A DNA stretch of 64,000 nt from an uncultured Bacteroidaceae bacterium (GTDB taxonomy: Bacteria > Bacteroidota > Bacteroidia > Bacteroidales > Bacteroidaceae), in NCBI GenBank assembly GCA_934271655.1, contig CAKQRW010000008.1:4999-68998 (forward strand). The letters are read 5' to 3'. Below the pieces are notes generated by a model. It ran no database searches. It saw only the letters and a program-made list of their open reading frames with translations, and was not told where the DNA came from. Positions 62,027 through 64,000 of this stretch are shown piece after piece. Each line of letters begins with the position of its first letter. Position 1 is the first letter of the stretch. A program made the position numbers and the translations under genes.

Positions 62027-62776
62027 ATGCTGATCAAAGACATAATAGACTTTATATTGCCAGCCCATTGCCAAATATGCGGAGGAAGACTCTATGGATC
62101 AGAAAAGACAATATGCACAATTTGCATAGGAAACATTGTGCCTACCAACTATCACACAGTCCCACACAATCTCATGGAAAGACTGTTCTGGAATCAGATT
62201 CCCATTGACAAAGCAACCGCTTACACACGCTACGACAATGACAGTTCGAGACAAATAGTTATGCTTACCAAGTACATGTCACATCCAGAAGTGGGATACC
62301 GTATAGCAGAAATATATGCCAGGACTCTGATGCAAAGTGATTTCTTCGACGGAATAGACGTCATCATACCCGTACCCATATCATGGCAACGGCGACTGCA
62401 CCGCCACTACAACCAGAGCGAATACATAGCCCGCGCTGTATCCGATGTCACAGGTATACCAATGCGCACAGACATTGTGAAGAAAGCCATACACAACAAG
62501 ACCCAAACAAAGCTATCGCATGACGAAAGACGAGACAATACACATGGCGTTTACAAACTGCTTAAGCCTGAACACATAAGCGGCAAGCATATCCTGCTGA
62601 TAGACGATGTGGTGACCACAGGCTCCACCATCATATCTTGCGCAAAAGAACTTATGAAAGCCGACAACGTGATATTCACAATACTCTCTCTCGCTCATGC
62701 CACACGCCACATCCACACACAAACTAAGAACGATGAAGCAGACTCTTCTGCCTTCGGATTGCCTTTCTTGAATTAG
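62027..62776 (+). CDS. ComF-family phosphoribosyltransferase-like protein
   Basis: This 249-residue protein has two N-terminal CxxC pairs (CQIC at about 16-19 and CTIC at about 31-34), a zinc-finger-like start, and the PRPP-binding motif HILLIDDVVTTGST (about 188-201) of the type I phosphoribosyltransferase fold. ComF proteins help single-stranded DNA handling during natural transformation in some bacteria, but many species carry the gene without competence, so the role here is open. The last codons (FGLPFLN) are duplicated 65 bases downstream, just at the edge of large repeat copy B. Confidence 0.88.
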   Translation: MLIKDIIDFILPAHCQICGGRLYGSEKTICTICIGNIVPTNYHTVPHNLMERLFWNQIPIDKATAYTRYDNDSSRQIVMLTKYMSHPEVGYRIAEIYARTLMQSDFFDGIDVIIPVPISWQRRLHRHYNQSEYIARAVSDVTGIPMRTDIVKKAIHNKTQTKLSHDERRDNTHGVYKLLKPEHISGKHILLIDDVVTTGSTIISCAKELMKADNVIFTILSLAHATRHIHTQTKNDEADSSAFGLPFLN

Positions 62777-62843
62777 CCAGGAGATATAGAATCAACAGGC
62801 TATGAAACACTTCAGTCTTCGGATTGCCTTTTTTGAAATAGCC
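62752..62843 (+). repeat. Duplicated comF tail next to repeat copy B
   Basis: 62752-62778 and 62817-62843 share CTTCGGATTGCCTTT and a TTGAA(A/T)TAGCC end. The copy would read FGLPFLK and a stop. Copy B starts at 62844, directly after it. Confidence 0.8.
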
Positions 62844-63665
62844 CCTATAGCGGGTCAGCGGATTTTCCCGGTTGGCGACTGCTGAAGCTGAATATGTTGT
62901 AAATAAGTAGATGCATAAGCCTTTGGACGACGATGCACAAAGTGCAGGATAACGATACACTAACCTTAGAATGAAGATACACTAACCTTAGAATGAAGAT
63001 ATGCAGGCCTTAGGATAAAGATATGCAGGCCTTAGGATAAAGGTATGCAAACCTTAGGATGAGGGATGCGCAAGGCATAGTGTATCACAAGGCCTGAAAA
63101 GCAGGGTGAGATACCATGCGCGCCAGGCCATCAATAGTCAATATATGACGAATGTTGCAATGCTCGACCATCAGGCTTTACAGACACAACAGACTGTCTT
63201 ATGAATCAGGCTCCCCATTGCCGTCACTACATCTGCAATATGTCTTGCTCCCAAAAGGACAAAAGGACAAAAAGGACAAAAGGACAAGTGACATCTCCTT
63301 GTATAATTCATCAAAATCACTTATTTTGTATAGTTTTACTATGTTTTGGCATTTTGTCCGTTTGTCCTTTTTGTCCTTTTTGTCCTTTTGTATAAGACTT
63401 GTGCATGTCTCGCAACGCCATTTCCCATGCCTTTAGGCTGCACTTTTAGAGTATGTCACAGCATGTAGCGTGTTCAAGGAGAACAGATTCAGCACAAGTT
63501 TGACGGTTTGAAAATTTTCAACCTGTACGGCTAAAAGAACCAGCCCAATCAGCCAAATCCGTATTCAGAAAGTGTCCTGGCTGCATCCAGGGCAAGCTGA
63601 AAGCCCAATGATCCACACACGGTTCTGGACAAGCGAAGCGACACCATGAGCGGATTGACGTGAGG
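62844..63665 (-). repeat. Large non-coding repeat, copy B (inverted)
   Basis: This 822-bp stretch aligns in reverse complement with 9231-9993 throughout. It is bounded by CCTATAGCGG and TGACGTGAGG, complements of the copy A ends. Internal hairpin arms at about 63253-63294 and 63354-63392 are built from AAAAGGACA-type units instead of the GGGACA units of copy A. No transposase or gene. Confidence 0.85.
62911..63064. repeat. 22-bp minisatellite, 7 units (copy B)
   Basis: Units at 62911, 62933, 62955, 62977, 62999, 63021 and 63043. The central ones share ACCTTAGAATGAAG or GCCTTAGGATAAAG. This is the expanded counterpart of 9848-9935. Confidence 0.9.
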
Positions 63666-63705
63666 TAATATAGCCATTGGTTAAGAGATTGGGAGGTATT
63701 GGTAT

Positions 63706-63777
63706 CTATAGAATCTGTAGCTACTATAAAATCTGTAGCTACTATAAAATCTGTAGCTACTATAGAATCTGTAGCTG
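63706..63777. repeat. 18-bp tandem array, 4 units
   Basis: Units of CTATA(A/G)AATCTGTAGCTA start at 63706, 63724, 63742 and 63760; diverged forms continue to about 63850. Confidence 0.88.
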
Positions 63778-63848
63778 TGTCGCACTTGCCCGAACCGAAT
63801 GTGCATCTATAAATCTGCAGCTACTATAGAATCTGCAGCCACTATAGC

Positions 63849-63948
63849 CTCTATGGCCCACTATGAATGAAAACGATAAAAGACTTCTGTTACTCAATGG
63901 TCAGACGCTTGACTCTATGGCCAACTATGAATGAAAACGATAAAAGAC
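63849..63948. repeat. Two 36-bp direct repeats, period 64
   Basis: 63849-63884 and 63913-63948 are identical except one base, sharing ACTATGAATGAAAACGAT. The window ends without a gene after 62776. Confidence 0.88.
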
Positions 63949-64000
63949 ATAGTTCCAGCCTATATAGTCTCTATAGCTACGATAGCCAGCAAGAGAGCCT

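Overview
The window looks like Bacteroidales chromosome, most likely Prevotellaceae. The signs are: recurrent promoter -7 boxes of the form TAnnTTTG (often CGTAACTTTG) in place of sigma70 boxes; a ribosomal protein S16 with a long Ala/Lys tail; a six-gene Rnf complex preceded by a RseC-like gene; family proteins largely confined to Bacteroidetes (DUF4494, DUF2264, the Wzi-type capsule protein); and many plant-polysaccharide hydrolases. Most genes are chromosomal housekeeping or accessory functions. I see no transposase, integrase, phage gene, CRISPR array or rRNA.

Layout. 1-391: a partial DUF4375 gene, divergent from a pectin-linked DUF2264 gene. 616-7898: DUF2264 protein, a GH28-GH105 fusion, an O-antigen-type flippase and a GT2 glycosyltransferase. 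8120-9117: a D-2-hydroxyacid dehydrogenase and its terminator. 9231-9993: copy A of a large non-coding repeat. 10125-15052 (minus): Crp-family regulator, YggS, DUF4494 and a multidomain GH5. 15582-22075 (minus): rnfBCDGEA behind a rseC-like gene. 22364-22891: rpsP with twin leader hairpins. 23221-27149: PagL-like outer-membrane deacylase, GDP-mannose pyrophosphorylase and a BadF/GlcNAc-kinase-like ATPase. 27666-33433: an alpha-glucan (glycogen) operon (debranching enzyme, glycosyltransferase, GH57) divergent from a second Crp-family regulator. 33663-37939 (minus): lipid kinase, miaA, pfkA and NhaD-type antiporter. 38174-38249: tRNA-Gly(CCC). 38621-39050: minisatellites. 39294-42062: recF, a DUF721 gene and a CNNM/CorC-type membrane protein. 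42628-50961: envelope polysaccharide and division genes (polyprenyl glycosylphosphotransferase, coiled-coil protein, zapA, rny, wzi-like, lipoprotein, WecA-like). 51260-55561: an amino-acid export operon (ThrE and AspT/YidE-like) divergent from a LysR regulator. 55596-62776: uracil-DNA glycosylase family protein, a GH2/GH30 divergent pair and comF. 62844-63665: copy B of the large repeat, inverted. The last 330 bases are repetitive and hold no gene.

The enzymes suggest a plant-cell-wall and host-glycan degrader. GH28, GH105 and DUF2264 fit pectin and rhamnogalacturonan. GH2 with GH30 fits beta-galactan side chains. GH5 fits beta-glucan or mannan. The glycogen operon with pfkA stores and burns glucose, and Rnf couples ferredoxin oxidation to ion pumping. 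No SusC/SusD pair is present, so these are not complete polysaccharide-utilisation loci.

The least ordinary content is between the genes. (i) A roughly 0.8-kb non-coding element occurs twice in inverted orientation near the two ends of the window; its internal hairpin arms co-vary and it carries a 22-bp minisatellite of 4 versus 7 units. (ii) Exact 22-bp tandem periodicity recurs at six intergenic loci, mostly with unrelated unit sequences. (iii) One array repeats a promoter -7 box six times directly upstream of the GH30 gene. (iv) A 184-bp palindromic MITE-like element is flanked by target duplications, and a paralogous empty target lies 12 kb away. (v) At three genes the last few codons are duplicated just past the stop codon.
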